This document shows positions 24,677 through 34,309 of a stretch of DNA of 64,000 bases, one piece after another. The position numbers and the translations under genes were made by a program. The notes under the pieces were generated by a model that ran no database searches, had not been told where the DNA came from, and saw only the letters and a program-made list of their open reading frames with translations. The stretch is from Saccharobesus litoralis. GTDB taxonomy: Bacteria; Pseudomonadota; Gammaproteobacteria; Enterobacterales; Alteromonadaceae. Location of the stretch: positions 4,380,065 to 4,444,064 of the forward strand of contig NZ_CP026604.1 of NCBI RefSeq assembly GCF_003063625.1. The letters are read 5' to 3'. Positions within the stretch are counted from its first letter, which is position 1. Every line of letters starts with the position of its first letter.

Positions 24677-26401
24677 ATGAATACTCAGAACTCACATATT
24701 GTCGACACGACAAATTCCTCAGCCCTTAGACAAAATGCTAACTTTGAACAGCTAAATAGCCCTGTTCTCATAAGTTATATTAGGTTCTCTACCATTGAAC
24801 AACAGAAAGGCCAATCATTAGACCGGCAACTAAAGTACGCCACAGAGATAGCCAAGAAGAAAGGTATGAAACTGGAGGAAAATCTTACTATTAAAGATCT
24901 TGGTTTAAGCGCATACCACAAAACCAATGTGACAAAAGGAGGTTTAGGATTGTTTCTTGATGCCGTTAAAAACGGAAATATTCCTCCAAAATCAGTTCTG
25001 GTAATTGAATCTCTGGATAGGATATCCAGAGCAGCACCAGTAGAAAGCCAAGCTATTGTGACTCAAATAATTAATGCTGGTATTACGGTTATTACGGCAA
25101 TTGATGGCAAAGAGTATGACAGGGAAACGATAGCTAATAACCCGATGGATCTAATCTATATAATCTTGATAATGATCCGAGCACATGAAGAAAGTGATAT
25201 TAAATCCAAACGAGTTCTGTCTAAGCTTCTAGCACAATGTAAGGATTGGCAAGATGGTAAGCGAGGCTTTAGAGTTAAGTGTGGTAAAGCCCCAAAATGG
25301 GTAAAGTGGTGTGAAGTAAAAAAGGAATTTATTTTTGAGCCCAGAGAAAAAGCTATTATGTTGCGGAAAATCCAGCTATTTAATGAAGGCCATGGAGGTT
25401 TAAAAATAGCAGAAATAATAAACAGTGAATTTGGTTCCGGAACGGTTCACCACACTGGAGCAAACGTTTATAAGGAGGTTAAACGACGTACTCTAATTGG
25501 TGAAAACAACGTCAACGTCGATGGGCAAGACTTCTGCTTAAAAGGCTATTACCCCTCTCTTATTACAATTTCTGAGTTTAATAATTTAGTAAACAATTCC
25601 TCGTCAAGAGGAACTACTAAGCATCGCCAAAAATTTGTTGGCATACTTTCTGGTATCGACGTTTTCAAGTGTGGAGGGTGTGGAAAGTCAGTTAAAAGTC
25701 ACATAACTTATCGGCAAAAAAAGGCAGAAAAAGTTCCTAAAAGCCACAAGAGATATGGTTGTGTTGAAGCAAGTAGAAACAATAACTGTAATTGCAAAGA
25801 AACTTTTCAACTTGATGCAATCGAAAAAGCAGTTGTTACTTATTGTTCAGATACCGTCAACTTGGTAAAAGTGCTAAATCAATCAGATGTACAAAAGCCT
25901 TTGATTGAAAAAATTGATCAGTTAAAAGCAGAGCAAGATGAAATTAAAGCTAATATTGATTACCTAATAGAAGCATCGATGAAAACACGCTCGGCGAGTT
26001 TAGCTGAGAAGTTACATAGCCTCGAAAATGATCTAAACGTAAAGTCTGAGTTAATAAGTAATACCCAAACAGAACTACAAAAACTTGATTCTTCAGCGAC
26101 ACAAAGTGTTGTAGAACAATGGAAAGAAAAAACAAAAAACCTCGAATATCAATCCAATGAAGAACGAAGACAATTGAGGTTATTAATTAAGGATACATTC
26201 AAATTTATTATTCTCGGCAATGATCGAACAATAAATAAAAAAGGTGTTGCAGCAGCCATTGAACGAGCGAAGGAAAAGCTGCTACGAAACAACCAAAACA
26301 ACTATGTCGATCTTACTTTTAAATTTCATAATGGGCTTGTCAGAACAATTAGGCTAGATAAGTATAGTGGTGAACTGATTAGCGGCTTTGATCTTGTATA
26401 A
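24677..26401 (+). CDS. Large serine recombinase (site-specific integrase)
   Basis: 574 aa. Resolvase-type catalytic domain: nucleophile Ser38 in SYIRFSTIEQQKGQSLDRQ, then LVIESLDRISRA with the active-site Arg residues. A Recombinase domain follows (about 200-310, GLKIAEIINSEFGSGTVHHTGANVYKEVKRRTLIGE), then a zinc ribbon (FKCGGCGKSVK ... CVEASRNNNCNCKETF) and a long coiled coil (about 415-505). It is the only integrase in the island, so it is the best candidate for insertion into nth. It sits about 9 kb inside the right junction instead of at an end, suggesting the metal operon was added later. Confidence 0.9.
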   Translation: MNTQNSHIVDTTNSSALRQNANFEQLNSPVLISYIRFSTIEQQKGQSLDRQLKYATEIAKKKGMKLEENLTIKDLGLSAYHKTNVTKGGLGLFLDAVKNGNIPPKSVLVIESLDRISRAAPVESQAIVTQIINAGITVITAIDGKEYDRETIANNPMDLIYIILIMIRAHEESDIKSKRVLSKLLAQCKDWQDGKRGFRVKCGKAPKWVKWCEVKKEFIFEPREKAIMLRKIQLFNEGHGGLKIAEIINSEFGSGTVHHTGANVYKEVKRRTLIGENNVNVDGQDFCLKGYYPSLITISEFNNLVNNSSSRGTTKHRQKFVGILSGIDVFKCGGCGKSVKSHITYRQKKAEKVPKSHKRYGCVEASRNNNCNCKETFQLDAIEKAVVTYCSDTVNLVKVLNQSDVQKPLIEKIDQLKAEQDEIKANIDYLIEASMKTRSASLAEKLHSLENDLNVKSELISNTQTELQKLDSSATQSVVEQWKEKTKNLEYQSNEERRQLRLLIKDTFKFIILGNDRTINKKGVAAAIERAKEKLLRNNQNNYVDLTFKFHNGLVRTIRLDKYSGELISGFDLV

Positions 26402-26631
26402 ATAGATAGCCTCTGCAATCTTACAGTCGCACATGGGCCATCTTGAGCCATTCAATACTAATTAATAATTTAACATCTGCTTTGAAAATGGACATTCAAC
26501 CAAATCCGAATAATGTAGAAAAAAGCTCTATTTTTTCAGGCGAAGTTGCTAGATCGATTTTGTTCTAATCGGTTTTCAAAGCATCAGCGTGAAGATAAAC
26601 ACAAAACTCTAATCTACGTGTACTTTGTTAA

Positions 26632-26665
26632 AAAGGCTTCTCGGATTTACATAAGAGAAGCCTTT
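26632..26665. terminator. Bidirectional terminator between recombinase and czcA
   Basis: AAAGGCTTCTC and GAGAAGCCTTT form an 11-base stem with a 12-base loop between the convergent recombinase (plus) and czcA (minus). A and T runs on both sides suit termination in both directions. The rest of 26402-26631 shows nothing notable. Confidence 0.8.
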
Positions 26666-26674
26666 ATCTAGAGA

Positions 26675-29600
26675 TTAAGTTCCGAATTTTCGATAAACAA
26701 TTCTATAAAGAACAGGCAATACAACTAGGGTAAGTAAAGTTGAGGAAATGATCCCTCCAATTACTACCGTTGCCAGTGGACGCTGAACTTCGGCACCAGT
26801 TCCCACATTTAACGCCATAGGAATGAATCCTAAACTAGCAACGAGTGCCGTCATTAACACAGGACGGAGCCTTATCGTTGCGCCTTCGATAATTGAATTG
26901 ATTAATTCTCCGGTTTCAATCAATCGCTGTTTAATGAAAGACAGCATTACCAGTCCATTTAATACAGCGATACCTGAAAGGGCGATGAACCCAACAGCAG
27001 CAGAAATTGAAAGAGGCATGTCTCTTAACCACAAAGCTAACACGCCGCCTGTAAGCGCTAAAGGCACACCACTAAATATGATCAGCGCATCTTTTATTGA
27101 ACTAAACGCTATAACGAGCAGTGTCAAAATAACAAACAATGTGGCAGGAACTACGATGGTTAACCTTCGGGTTGCACTCTCCAGTTGTTCAAATGTTCCG
27201 CCGTATTCAAGCCAATAACCAGCGGGTAAACTAACATTCTGCTTAATTTTTTGTTGGGCCTCGATGACAAACGAGCCTAGATCTCGGTTTCGAACATTGG
27301 CTGTGACTACGATCCGTCGCTTACCATTTTCTCGGCTGATTTGACTAGGAACTGTCGTATAATTTAGCTCTGCAACTTCATTTACTGGTACAAACTCACC
27401 ACTATCAGTCGCGATTGGTAAATTACCTAGCTGATCAAGGTTAGTACGCAACAGTTCTGGATATCTAACTACAATTTCAAATCGACGATCACCTTCGAAT
27501 ATTAGCCCTGTGCCTTCACCTGACACTACTGTTTTTAACCAATATTGTAAGTCGCTTATATCTAACCCATATAGAGCTAATGCTTCAGGTTTGGGATTCA
27601 CAGTAAAAATAGGCACGTCATCAACTTGTTCAAGCCTTGCATCTGCGACACCTGAGATGGTATTGAGTGCAGTTAAAATTTCTTTTGCAGATTTGACGAG
27701 TTGGGATAGGTCGTCACCGTAAAGTTTTATCCCTAAATCAGCCCTTACCCCACTAATTAATTCGTTAAATCGCATCTGAATAGGTTGTGTAAACTCATAA
27801 TTATTACCAGGAACTGAGCTTAAATCTTTTTCTAACCTTTCAACAAAGTCCGCTTTTGTAGAGTTGGGTTCTGGCCATTGCTCTCTAGGTTTTAATATTA
27901 CAAAGGTATCAGTAACATTTGGCGGCATTGCATCAGTAGCCACCTCTGCCGTGCCTGTTTTTGAGAACACCGTAACAACTTCGTCATATTCCATAATCTT
28001 TTGTTCAAGTATCTTCTGCATTTCTACAGCTTGCTCAATACCAGTTCCTGGGATACGCATCGCGTGCAATGCAATGTCTCCTTCATTAAGTTGAGGAACA
28101 AACTCTGAGCCTAATTTAGTACCAAGAAAGATGCTAAATGTCACAAGTAAAGCTGCACCACTAACGACTAACCAACGCAGTTTTAAAGCCCACTTTAAAA
28201 CCGGACGATATACTGACTTAGCACCGACAATTATCGGACTTTCTTTTTCACTGATTTTGCCTTTCAAGAATAAGGCAACCGCAGCGGGGACGAGCGTAAA
28301 GGTAAATACCATTGCAGACAATAGAGCGATGATCACAGTCGCGGCCATCGGGTGAAACATTTTTCCCTCGACACCCGATAAGGTAAACAAGGGTACATAA
28401 ACAATTGTTATAATCAAAACGCCAAAAACACTAGGTCGTATTACCTCATTGCTTGCAGCGTATACAATATCTAGCCGCTCTTTTAAGGAAATAACTGCAC
28501 CATTTCGTTTTTGGCTTTCTGCTAAGCGCCTAATGCAGTTCTCAACGATAATTACCGCTCCATCGACAATTAACCCAAAATCCAAGGCTCCCAAACTCAT
28601 TAAATTCGCAGAGACTTTGCTTTGAACCATTCCTGTGATTGTTGCCAACATTGCCAGTGGAATGACAGCAGCGGTAATTAAAGCGGCTCGAATATTACCG
28701 AGTAATAGAAACAATACGAAGATAACCAGCAATGCGCCTTCAATGAGGTTTTTCTGTACGGTGCTAATTGCTTTATCAACCAGAGTTGTCCTGTCATATA
28801 AGGGAACTATAGACACTCCTTGAGGTAAGCTATTTTGAATTTCCCTAAGCTTTTCACCTACAGCTAATGCTACCGAGCGTGAATTTTCGCCTACCAGCAT
28901 CATTGCTGTGCCTATCACACTTTCTTTGCCTTCCTGTGATGCTGCACCTGTTCTTAGCTCTTTTCCTATCGCAACTTCGGCGACATCTTTTACTTTTACA
29001 AGAGTGCCGTCATCGCTTTTAATAATGACATTTTGGATGTCTTGAATAGTTTGCAATTGACCTTGTGAACGAACAAGGATTTGCTGTCCGCTTCTTTCTA
29101 TGAATCCAGCTCCTTGATTTACATTATTTCGCATTACGGCATTTGATAGCGCTTCACTAGTAATACCAAAGTGCAACATCTTTAACGGGTCAGGATTAAT
29201 GTGATATTGCTTTTTATAGCCACCTATTGCATTGATTTCTGTGATCCCTTTAACCAATGCAAGTTGCGGTTTTACTACCCAGTCATGGATTTCCCTTAAC
29301 GCCATCGCATCATAAGGTAAGCCATTATTCTGCTTGGCACTTTTCTCAGCAGTGATACTGTACATGTATATTTCACCGAGGCCCGTTGCAATTGGCCCCA
29401 TTTCTGGTTCAATGCCTAATGGTAGTTGTTCCTTAATTGCGCTAAGCCGCTCATTGATTAAGTTTCTGGCAAAATACAGATCTGTGCCTTCTTCGAACAC
29501 AACCGTCACTTGCGACAGACCATATCGAGAAAGTGAACGGGTATAATCCAGTTTAGGCAAACCCGCCAAGCCCGTTTCGACGATAAACGTGATCCGTTGC

Positions 29601-29785
29601 TCTGTTTCTAAAGGTGAATAACCTTGAGCCTGCGTGTTTATTTGTACCTGTACATTGGTAATATCTGGCACGGCATCAATAGGTAGCTTTTGATAATTCC
29701 ACATCCCTAAAGCGATGATAAACAACGCCACTAGCAACATAGTTCCGCGTCTACGGATAGATAATTCTAGTATCCAAGCGATCAT
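26675..29785 (-). CDS. czcA: CzcA-type heavy-metal RND efflux pump
   Basis: 1036 aa proton-driven exporter of divalent metals (Co/Zn/Cd or Ni class). Starts MIAWILELSIRRRGTM and has KLPIDAVPDITNVQVQINT, then LGALDFGLIVDGAVIIVEN, the DFG-DGA motif typical of CzcA. It lacks the CusA methionine run (here GDIALHAMRIPG), so divalent substrates are likelier than copper. Twelve helices. Last gene of a seven-gene leftward operon; a strong terminator follows. Confidence 0.93.
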   Translation of the reverse strand: MIAWILELSIRRRGTMLLVALFIIALGMWNYQKLPIDAVPDITNVQVQINTQAQGYSPLETEQRITFIVETGLAGLPKLDYTRSLSRYGLSQVTVVFEEGTDLYFARNLINERLSAIKEQLPLGIEPEMGPIATGLGEIYMYSITAEKSAKQNNGLPYDAMALREIHDWVVKPQLALVKGITEINAIGGYKKQYHINPDPLKMLHFGITSEALSNAVMRNNVNQGAGFIERSGQQILVRSQGQLQTIQDIQNVIIKSDDGTLVKVKDVAEVAIGKELRTGAASQEGKESVIGTAMMLVGENSRSVALAVGEKLREIQNSLPQGVSIVPLYDRTTLVDKAISTVQKNLIEGALLVIFVLFLLLGNIRAALITAAVIPLAMLATITGMVQSKVSANLMSLGALDFGLIVDGAVIIVENCIRRLAESQKRNGAVISLKERLDIVYAASNEVIRPSVFGVLIITIVYVPLFTLSGVEGKMFHPMAATVIIALLSAMVFTFTLVPAAVALFLKGKISEKESPIIVGAKSVYRPVLKWALKLRWLVVSGAALLVTFSIFLGTKLGSEFVPQLNEGDIALHAMRIPGTGIEQAVEMQKILEQKIMEYDEVVTVFSKTGTAEVATDAMPPNVTDTFVILKPREQWPEPNSTKADFVERLEKDLSSVPGNNYEFTQPIQMRFNELISGVRADLGIKLYGDDLSQLVKSAKEILTALNTISGVADARLEQVDDVPIFTVNPKPEALALYGLDISDLQYWLKTVVSGEGTGLIFEGDRRFEIVVRYPELLRTNLDQLGNLPIATDSGEFVPVNEVAELNYTTVPSQISRENGKRRIVVTANVRNRDLGSFVIEAQQKIKQNVSLPAGYWLEYGGTFEQLESATRRLTIVVPATLFVILTLLVIAFSSIKDALIIFSGVPLALTGGVLALWLRDMPLSISAAVGFIALSGIAVLNGLVMLSFIKQRLIETGELINSIIEGATIRLRPVLMTALVASLGFIPMALNVGTGAEVQRPLATVVIGGIISSTLLTLVVLPVLYRIVYRKFGT

Positions 29786-29839
29786 ATTTTCACCTCGATA
29801 ATACTGAAGCCATTATGAAGTGGAGAAAAAGCGCGGAGA

Positions 29840-30871
29840 TTAGTGATCATGTCCAGCCTCCGATTTTTTTAGATCAGCAACTAGCAGATAACTGTTCTTT
29901 ACAACCACACTATCGCCGATATTCAAACCGTCAATGATAGCGATGTTGATAGCGTCTGAAGCGCCGGTCTTGACCGCGCTAGGGCGGAATTCATTGCCCT
30001 CTTTGATAAAAACAACATCATTGCCTTCAAACTCTTGAATAGCTTCTTTTGGTACAACAATTGGAGCAGAGTGTTGATTTGTTGTAACCGCCCCTTTAAT
30101 TGCGGCACCAATTGGCCAAAGATTTGTTTTGTTGTCCAACCGTACCAATGCCAAGGAATACGGCTTATTGTTTAGAGATGGCGTTAAATAGCTAATGTGC
30201 GCACTTTGATTAAATTCAGTGCTTTGGATTAGCACCTGCTGGTTTGCGTTAACTTTACTTAGCTGAGTAGGAAATACTGATAGTTGTGCCCAAACCACGT
30301 CAAAGTTGGCTATTGTCAGCAAGTTTTCACCATTTGTAAGTTCGCCAATATTGGCTTGCCTAGCGACTATACGCCCAGACATTGGTGCTTTTATCGAATA
30401 TTGATTTAAGCTCTCATTGGATTCAATCACTACCAACGTTTCACCTTTTTTAACTTCATCACCGATATTGGCTTTTATTTCCTTAATAACACCAGGAAAC
30501 CTCGCGTTAACGTGAGCAACTGAGGCTGGGTCGGCAACGATTTTTCCGTATACAATTTCTTCATCACGAATAACTCCTTTGGTAACAATGGTGGTTTCTA
30601 TACCATTTTGTTTCGCCACTTCAGCAGACATGGATACAAACTCATCCGTGTGGTCGCCTCCATGTTTTTCATCTCCACCTTGGTGACTATGATGTTCTTC
30701 ATGCTCGTGGCCGTCTTTATGATCGTGGTCATGTTCCTCGTGCTGTTTGTTATTTTTCCCATGCTCATGGGGCTCACTGGCCCAAGTAGTAATGGTGGTA
30801 AAACCAATCACAACAACAAGAATCAATTTAAAAAGGCTGACTGGTAATTTTAATGTTTTGATCGTTTTCAT
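29840..30871 (-). CDS. czcB: CzcB-type periplasmic adaptor with His-rich domain
   Basis: 343 aa membrane-fusion protein. A signal/anchor is followed by a His-rich segment (about 33-75: HEHGKNNKQHEEHDHDHKDGHEHEEHHSHQ) that should bind metal, then the barrel-sandwich hybrid (VIKEIKANIGDEVKKGETLVVIESNES) and beta-barrel. The end is DHGH-like (AGHDH). It starts two bases after the czcC stop. Links CzcA to CzcC. Confidence 0.9.
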   Translation of the reverse strand: MKTIKTLKLPVSLFKLILVVVIGFTTITTWASEPHEHGKNNKQHEEHDHDHKDGHEHEEHHSHQGGDEKHGGDHTDEFVSMSAEVAKQNGIETTIVTKGVIRDEEIVYGKIVADPASVAHVNARFPGVIKEIKANIGDEVKKGETLVVIESNESLNQYSIKAPMSGRIVARQANIGELTNGENLLTIANFDVVWAQLSVFPTQLSKVNANQQVLIQSTEFNQSAHISYLTPSLNNKPYSLALVRLDNKTNLWPIGAAIKGAVTTNQHSAPIVVPKEAIQEFEGNDVVFIKEGNEFRPSAVKTGASDAINIAIIDGLNIGDSVVVKNSYLLVADLKKSEAGHDH

Positions 30872-30873
30872 GA

Positions 30874-32202
30874 TTAATTCTCGCTAAAGCTAGAAAGCTG
30901 GCTTACTGTATTACCGGAAGAAATTAAAGGAATGCCTGAGAGCGCCTCAATAGCCGCACTTTGCTTGTGTACTTTACTTGCCGCAAAAATAAGTGCGTAT
31001 TGCATATCAATAAGCTCTTTTTGCACTGAAACTAATTCCAAATAACTATAGCGCCCATCCGAATAGGCTTTTTGAACTAATGATAAAGCGCTTTCTTGCG
31101 GAGGAATAATATTAGTTTGTAAGGTTTCAACCGTTAGGCGGGCCTCTTCCTGAGCCGCATACAAAGTCGCTAATTGGCTGTATATTGCTCGTTCACTTGC
31201 TTTCTTTTTCTGCTCAACTTCATCAAGTTTTGCTTTTTGAGATTGATAATTACCTCTGTTTCTCTCACTCGTAAATAGAGGGACACTAAACCCTGCAACT
31301 AACGCGGTGTCATTGCTACCTTCAAGTCTTTTTACACCTGCGCTCCACGTTATATTAGCTTGGTTTCGGGTACTGATTGATTGCAATTGAGCTTGCTGAA
31401 TTCTCGACTGCTCTGCATAAGCCAATATATGAGGGCTTTGAGAAAGTTGAGCCATGATATATTCGAGCGATATTGTGTTGGGAAATGTAAATAAATCGCC
31501 TGAAACACGAGAGAATTGCGGTGATTGCTCTCCCCACATTATAGCTAACTTACGAATACTGGCCTCTAACTGCTTTGATATGGTTAGCGTTTTTAACTTA
31601 GCTGTTGCGAGAGAAGCTTCAGCACGTCGAAGCTCTGATGTTGGAACTGAACCAATACGGGCTTTTTTCGAGACAGTTTGATAGGTTTCTTGTGCTAGCT
31701 TTTCAGCATTTTCATTAACAAGCATGACTTGCTGCAAGGTCAAAACGTCGATATATCTGGTTGTTACTTCACCCAAAATATCGAGAGTTTGTATTCTTTT
31801 TGCAACAGCAACAGCTTGCTTTTGGGTATTAACATAAAATTTTCTGCTGTCTACCTTATCACCTAACTCTACAACTGAAGATATCGATAAGGTTAATTCA
31901 GCTTGATTGAATCCAGATACATCGCCAGTACCGGCAAAGTTTTCCAATTCAACATTAACGTTATATTCAGGTTTTAATCCTGCGGTAGCTAACTCGCCTT
32001 CTAAGCGCTGTTGTTTATATTCAAAAGCCGTTAATTGTGGGTTATTTACAAATGTGCGTTGTATTGCATCTGATAATGAAACTAATTCAACGGATAAGTC
32101 ATTTGCAAATACGTTATTGGTTGTCACCAAAAATGACAACATAAGCAACCGTTTTACTTTCTTCCAAGTAAACGCGGCAGCCTTAAAATAAGACCAATTC
32201 AT
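30874..32202 (-). CDS. czcC: CzcC-type outer-membrane efflux channel (TolC family)
   Basis: 442 aa outer-membrane factor. N-terminal signal (RLLMLSFLVTTNNVFA), then LSDAIQRTFVNNPQLTAFEYKQQRLEGELATAGLKPEYNVNVELENFAGTGDVSGFNQAELTLS, a CzcC pattern, and GRYSYLELVSVQKELIDMQ in the second repeat. Start could be internal (MLSFL) because the first 18 residues precede the signal. Followed by czcB at a 2-base gap. Confidence 0.9.
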   Translation of the reverse strand: MNWSYFKAAAFTWKKVKRLLMLSFLVTTNNVFANDLSVELVSLSDAIQRTFVNNPQLTAFEYKQQRLEGELATAGLKPEYNVNVELENFAGTGDVSGFNQAELTLSISSVVELGDKVDSRKFYVNTQKQAVAVAKRIQTLDILGEVTTRYIDVLTLQQVMLVNENAEKLAQETYQTVSKKARIGSVPTSELRRAEASLATAKLKTLTISKQLEASIRKLAIMWGEQSPQFSRVSGDLFTFPNTISLEYIMAQLSQSPHILAYAEQSRIQQAQLQSISTRNQANITWSAGVKRLEGSNDTALVAGFSVPLFTSERNRGNYQSQKAKLDEVEQKKKASERAIYSQLATLYAAQEEARLTVETLQTNIIPPQESALSLVQKAYSDGRYSYLELVSVQKELIDMQYALIFAASKVHKQSAAIEALSGIPLISSGNTVSQLSSFSEN

Positions 32203-32259
32203 ACTTTGTCCTGTTTATTTTTTATGAAACGAGCGAAGGTTGATTGCCTATCGCGCCAA

Positions 32260-32631
32260 TTAAATAAAAGGACTAATTTTGGGAGGGCGGAGTAATCTAG
32301 ATAGTGGGGCTTCAATGACTACCTTTAAGTAATCAAAGACATGATTTATTTTGAAATCCAAGTTTTTACTAATGTAGATGTGTGTGGCAAATTGTACATG
32401 TGAACCATTACAGTGACCACAATGGTGGCAATCAGCATGGTTGTGTTGGTCATTCTCTGCTGTTTGTGTCAATTGTTCAGAATAACGATGGTCATCTAAA
32501 GCGTGAATATGCTCGGTTTTTATGTGTTCAGAATCAAAAATATGAATATCCGCAAGTTTAGCCACAGCAGAAAATGACTGAAGTAATATCAGCATGATCA
32601 TGATGTATGCAGGGTATCGGTTAATATTCAT
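32260..32631 (-). CDS. Small exported His/Cys-rich protein heading czcCBA
   Basis: 123 aa. Signal peptide to about residue 24 (AYIMIMLILLQSFSAVA), then a His/Cys-rich stretch, DQHNHADCHHCGHCNGSHV, and a C-terminal LLRPPKISPFI. Its build matches the protein at 4098-4466 (signal, metal-binding run, RPP end) and it sits in the same place, just before the outer-membrane channel of an RND operon. Likely DUF2946-like periplasmic metal binder (inference). Confidence 0.68.
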   Translation of the reverse strand: MNINRYPAYIMIMLILLQSFSAVAKLADIHIFDSEHIKTEHIHALDDHRYSEQLTQTAENDQHNHADCHHCGHCNGSHVQFATHIYISKNLDFKINHVFDYLKVVIEAPLSRLLRPPKISPFI

Positions 32632-32673
32632 TTCGTTATAATTATCGCTAAGTTAGGCTAATGCTACCATTAC

Positions 32674-33576
32674 CTATTGGCCGGCGTCACGACATTGCTC
32701 ATCTAGCAACTCAATTTCAATTGTAGTATGAGCAAAATCAAACTCTTCTAGTTCATTCAATAATTCAAGTTTGTACGCTTTCAGCTCTTCATTTGATATT
32801 TCTGTATTTAAAACAATATGAGCGGTTAAAACATTATTTTCACCATCTAATGACCAAATATGCAGGTGATGCACTTCACCCACAATGTCTTTTGATAACA
32901 TTCTTGATTTTATGCTTTCAATAAGCTCAATATCTGGCGTAGCTTGCAAAAACAGCATAAGAGTCGATTTCAATGCCCTAAGTACATTAAACAATATAAA
33001 AAGTGTGAAACAGATCGACAAAATGGGATCAAGTATCGGCCAGTCAACAAACATTAGGATTATCGAAACAACAAATATAGCGACCCAACCTAATACATCT
33101 TCAAGCAAGTGCCAGTTTAACACTCGTTCATTGAGTGTTTTTCCGTGACTTAGCTTATGCGCAGCGTAACCATTTACCACCATGCCAAAAATTGCCAATA
33201 AAAGCATTCCCTCGACTTGCGGCATTTCAGGGTTGACTAGTCTTGGTATGGCCTCGATTAATATAAATATGGAACCAACAGTGAGCACTAAACCATTAAT
33301 CAGGGCGCCAAGTAGGGAAAACCTCTTGTAGCCGTATGAAAATCGGTTAGAGGCAGGTTTGTTACTCAGCTTATTTAAAACCCATGACGTGCCTATGGAA
33401 ATACTATCCCCTAAATCATGGATAGCATCTGCCATAATCGCTGTACTATTGGTTAACCATCCACCTATAAACTCAACAATGGTAAATATTAAGTTTAGAA
33501 AAAAAGCCCAGCCAATCCTTTTTGAAGCGCCTTCATCATGATGAGAGTGATTATGACCGTGAGAGTGGCTATGCAT
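32674..33576 (-). CDS. czcD: Cation diffusion facilitator CzcD
   Basis: 300 aa CDF zinc/cadmium/cobalt exporter. His-rich start (MHSHSHGHNHSHHDEG), six helices with metal-site motifs HDLGD in helix 2 and HLLEDVLGW in helix 5, and a cytoplasmic C-terminal domain (EVHHLHIWSLDGENNVLTAHIVL). Start overlaps the end of the transglutaminase-like gene by 8 bases. Works in the inner membrane with the CDF at 34310. Confidence 0.93.
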   Translation of the reverse strand: MHSHSHGHNHSHHDEGASKRIGWAFFLNLIFTIVEFIGGWLTNSTAIMADAIHDLGDSISIGTSWVLNKLSNKPASNRFSYGYKRFSLLGALINGLVLTVGSIFILIEAIPRLVNPEMPQVEGMLLLAIFGMVVNGYAAHKLSHGKTLNERVLNWHLLEDVLGWVAIFVVSIILMFVDWPILDPILSICFTLFILFNVLRALKSTLMLFLQATPDIELIESIKSRMLSKDIVGEVHHLHIWSLDGENNVLTAHIVLNTEISNEELKAYKLELLNELEEFDFAHTTIEIELLDEQCRDAGQ

Positions 33577-34297
33577 GTTGAGCCTCGGCGCTTACATTTT
33601 TTCCTCTAAGCCTTTGTACGTTCCAATTGATGATATGACGGATAAAGTTTTGGTACGCCCAACGTTTAATCCCAGTTAGATTGGTTCCTCGCTCAGAATA
33701 GAATTCATCTGGTGATTCATAAATGCCAAAATCGTCGTGTATGCCTTCTTTTTGGATATAAGTATTTGTTCCTGTCCATTCAGTCTCTGGCTTTGCTAAG
33801 CAGGTAACAGCAATACCATAGCCACAGAAACTCTCTTTTGTTTGACTGAATTTGGATTGAATAGCAATTAAGTAGGCTTCATCAAGAATAAAGCCTTCTA
33901 AATTAATCCACTCACCATTAAAGAATACTTCAACCCAACTATGGATAATATACTTAGGTGCCAGCCAAAACACATAAGCTGGAATAGCGCCTTTTTGAAG
34001 TTGTTGATCAATCGTAAAACCATGAAATCGGCATTGAATACCAAGTGCCCGTAATAGAGCCATCAACAAGTTTCCCTTGGTATTACACTGCCCATAGCCA
34101 TCAGCCAAAACTTCACTTGCGGCTATATCATCACTACGGTTATAACCGAATTGAATCTCGTCTTTAACAAATGTGTAAGCTTCACCGATTTTGCTGTAAT
34201 CATCCAAGGCTTGCCAATTACGCTCAGCTATCAATGATTGGATATTGTGGTCATCAAAATCTAATATTTGTGTTTTTTCCAAATAATTGACACTCAT
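33569..34297 (-). CDS. Transglutaminase-like domain protein
   Basis: 242 aa from ATG 34297 (open to 34303). The papain-like transglutaminase core is visible: Cys71 in GYGQCNTKGNLLMALLRALGIQCRFHGF, His119 in YIIHSWVEVFFNGEWINLEGF, and an acidic residue in the following strand. No signal peptide, so cytoplasmic. It lies between two CDF transporter genes, overlapping czcD and 12 bases after the upstream CDF. Substrate unknown; such proteins are usually peptidases or transferases. Its place in a metal operon is unusual to me. Confidence 0.75.
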   Translation of the reverse strand: MSVNYLEKTQILDFDDHNIQSLIAERNWQALDDYSKIGEAYTFVKDEIQFGYNRSDDIAASEVLADGYGQCNTKGNLLMALLRALGIQCRFHGFTIDQQLQKGAIPAYVFWLAPKYIIHSWVEVFFNGEWINLEGFILDEAYLIAIQSKFSQTKESFCGYGIAVTCLAKPETEWTGTNTYIQKEGIHDDFGIYESPDEFYSERGTNLTGIKRWAYQNFIRHIINWNVQRLRGKNVSAEAQHA

Positions 34298-34309
34298 TAC
34301 CACTCTCCA

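Noticed and set aside
29923-30111. Minus-strand frame inside czcB
   Set aside because: Shadow of the czcB gene in another frame.
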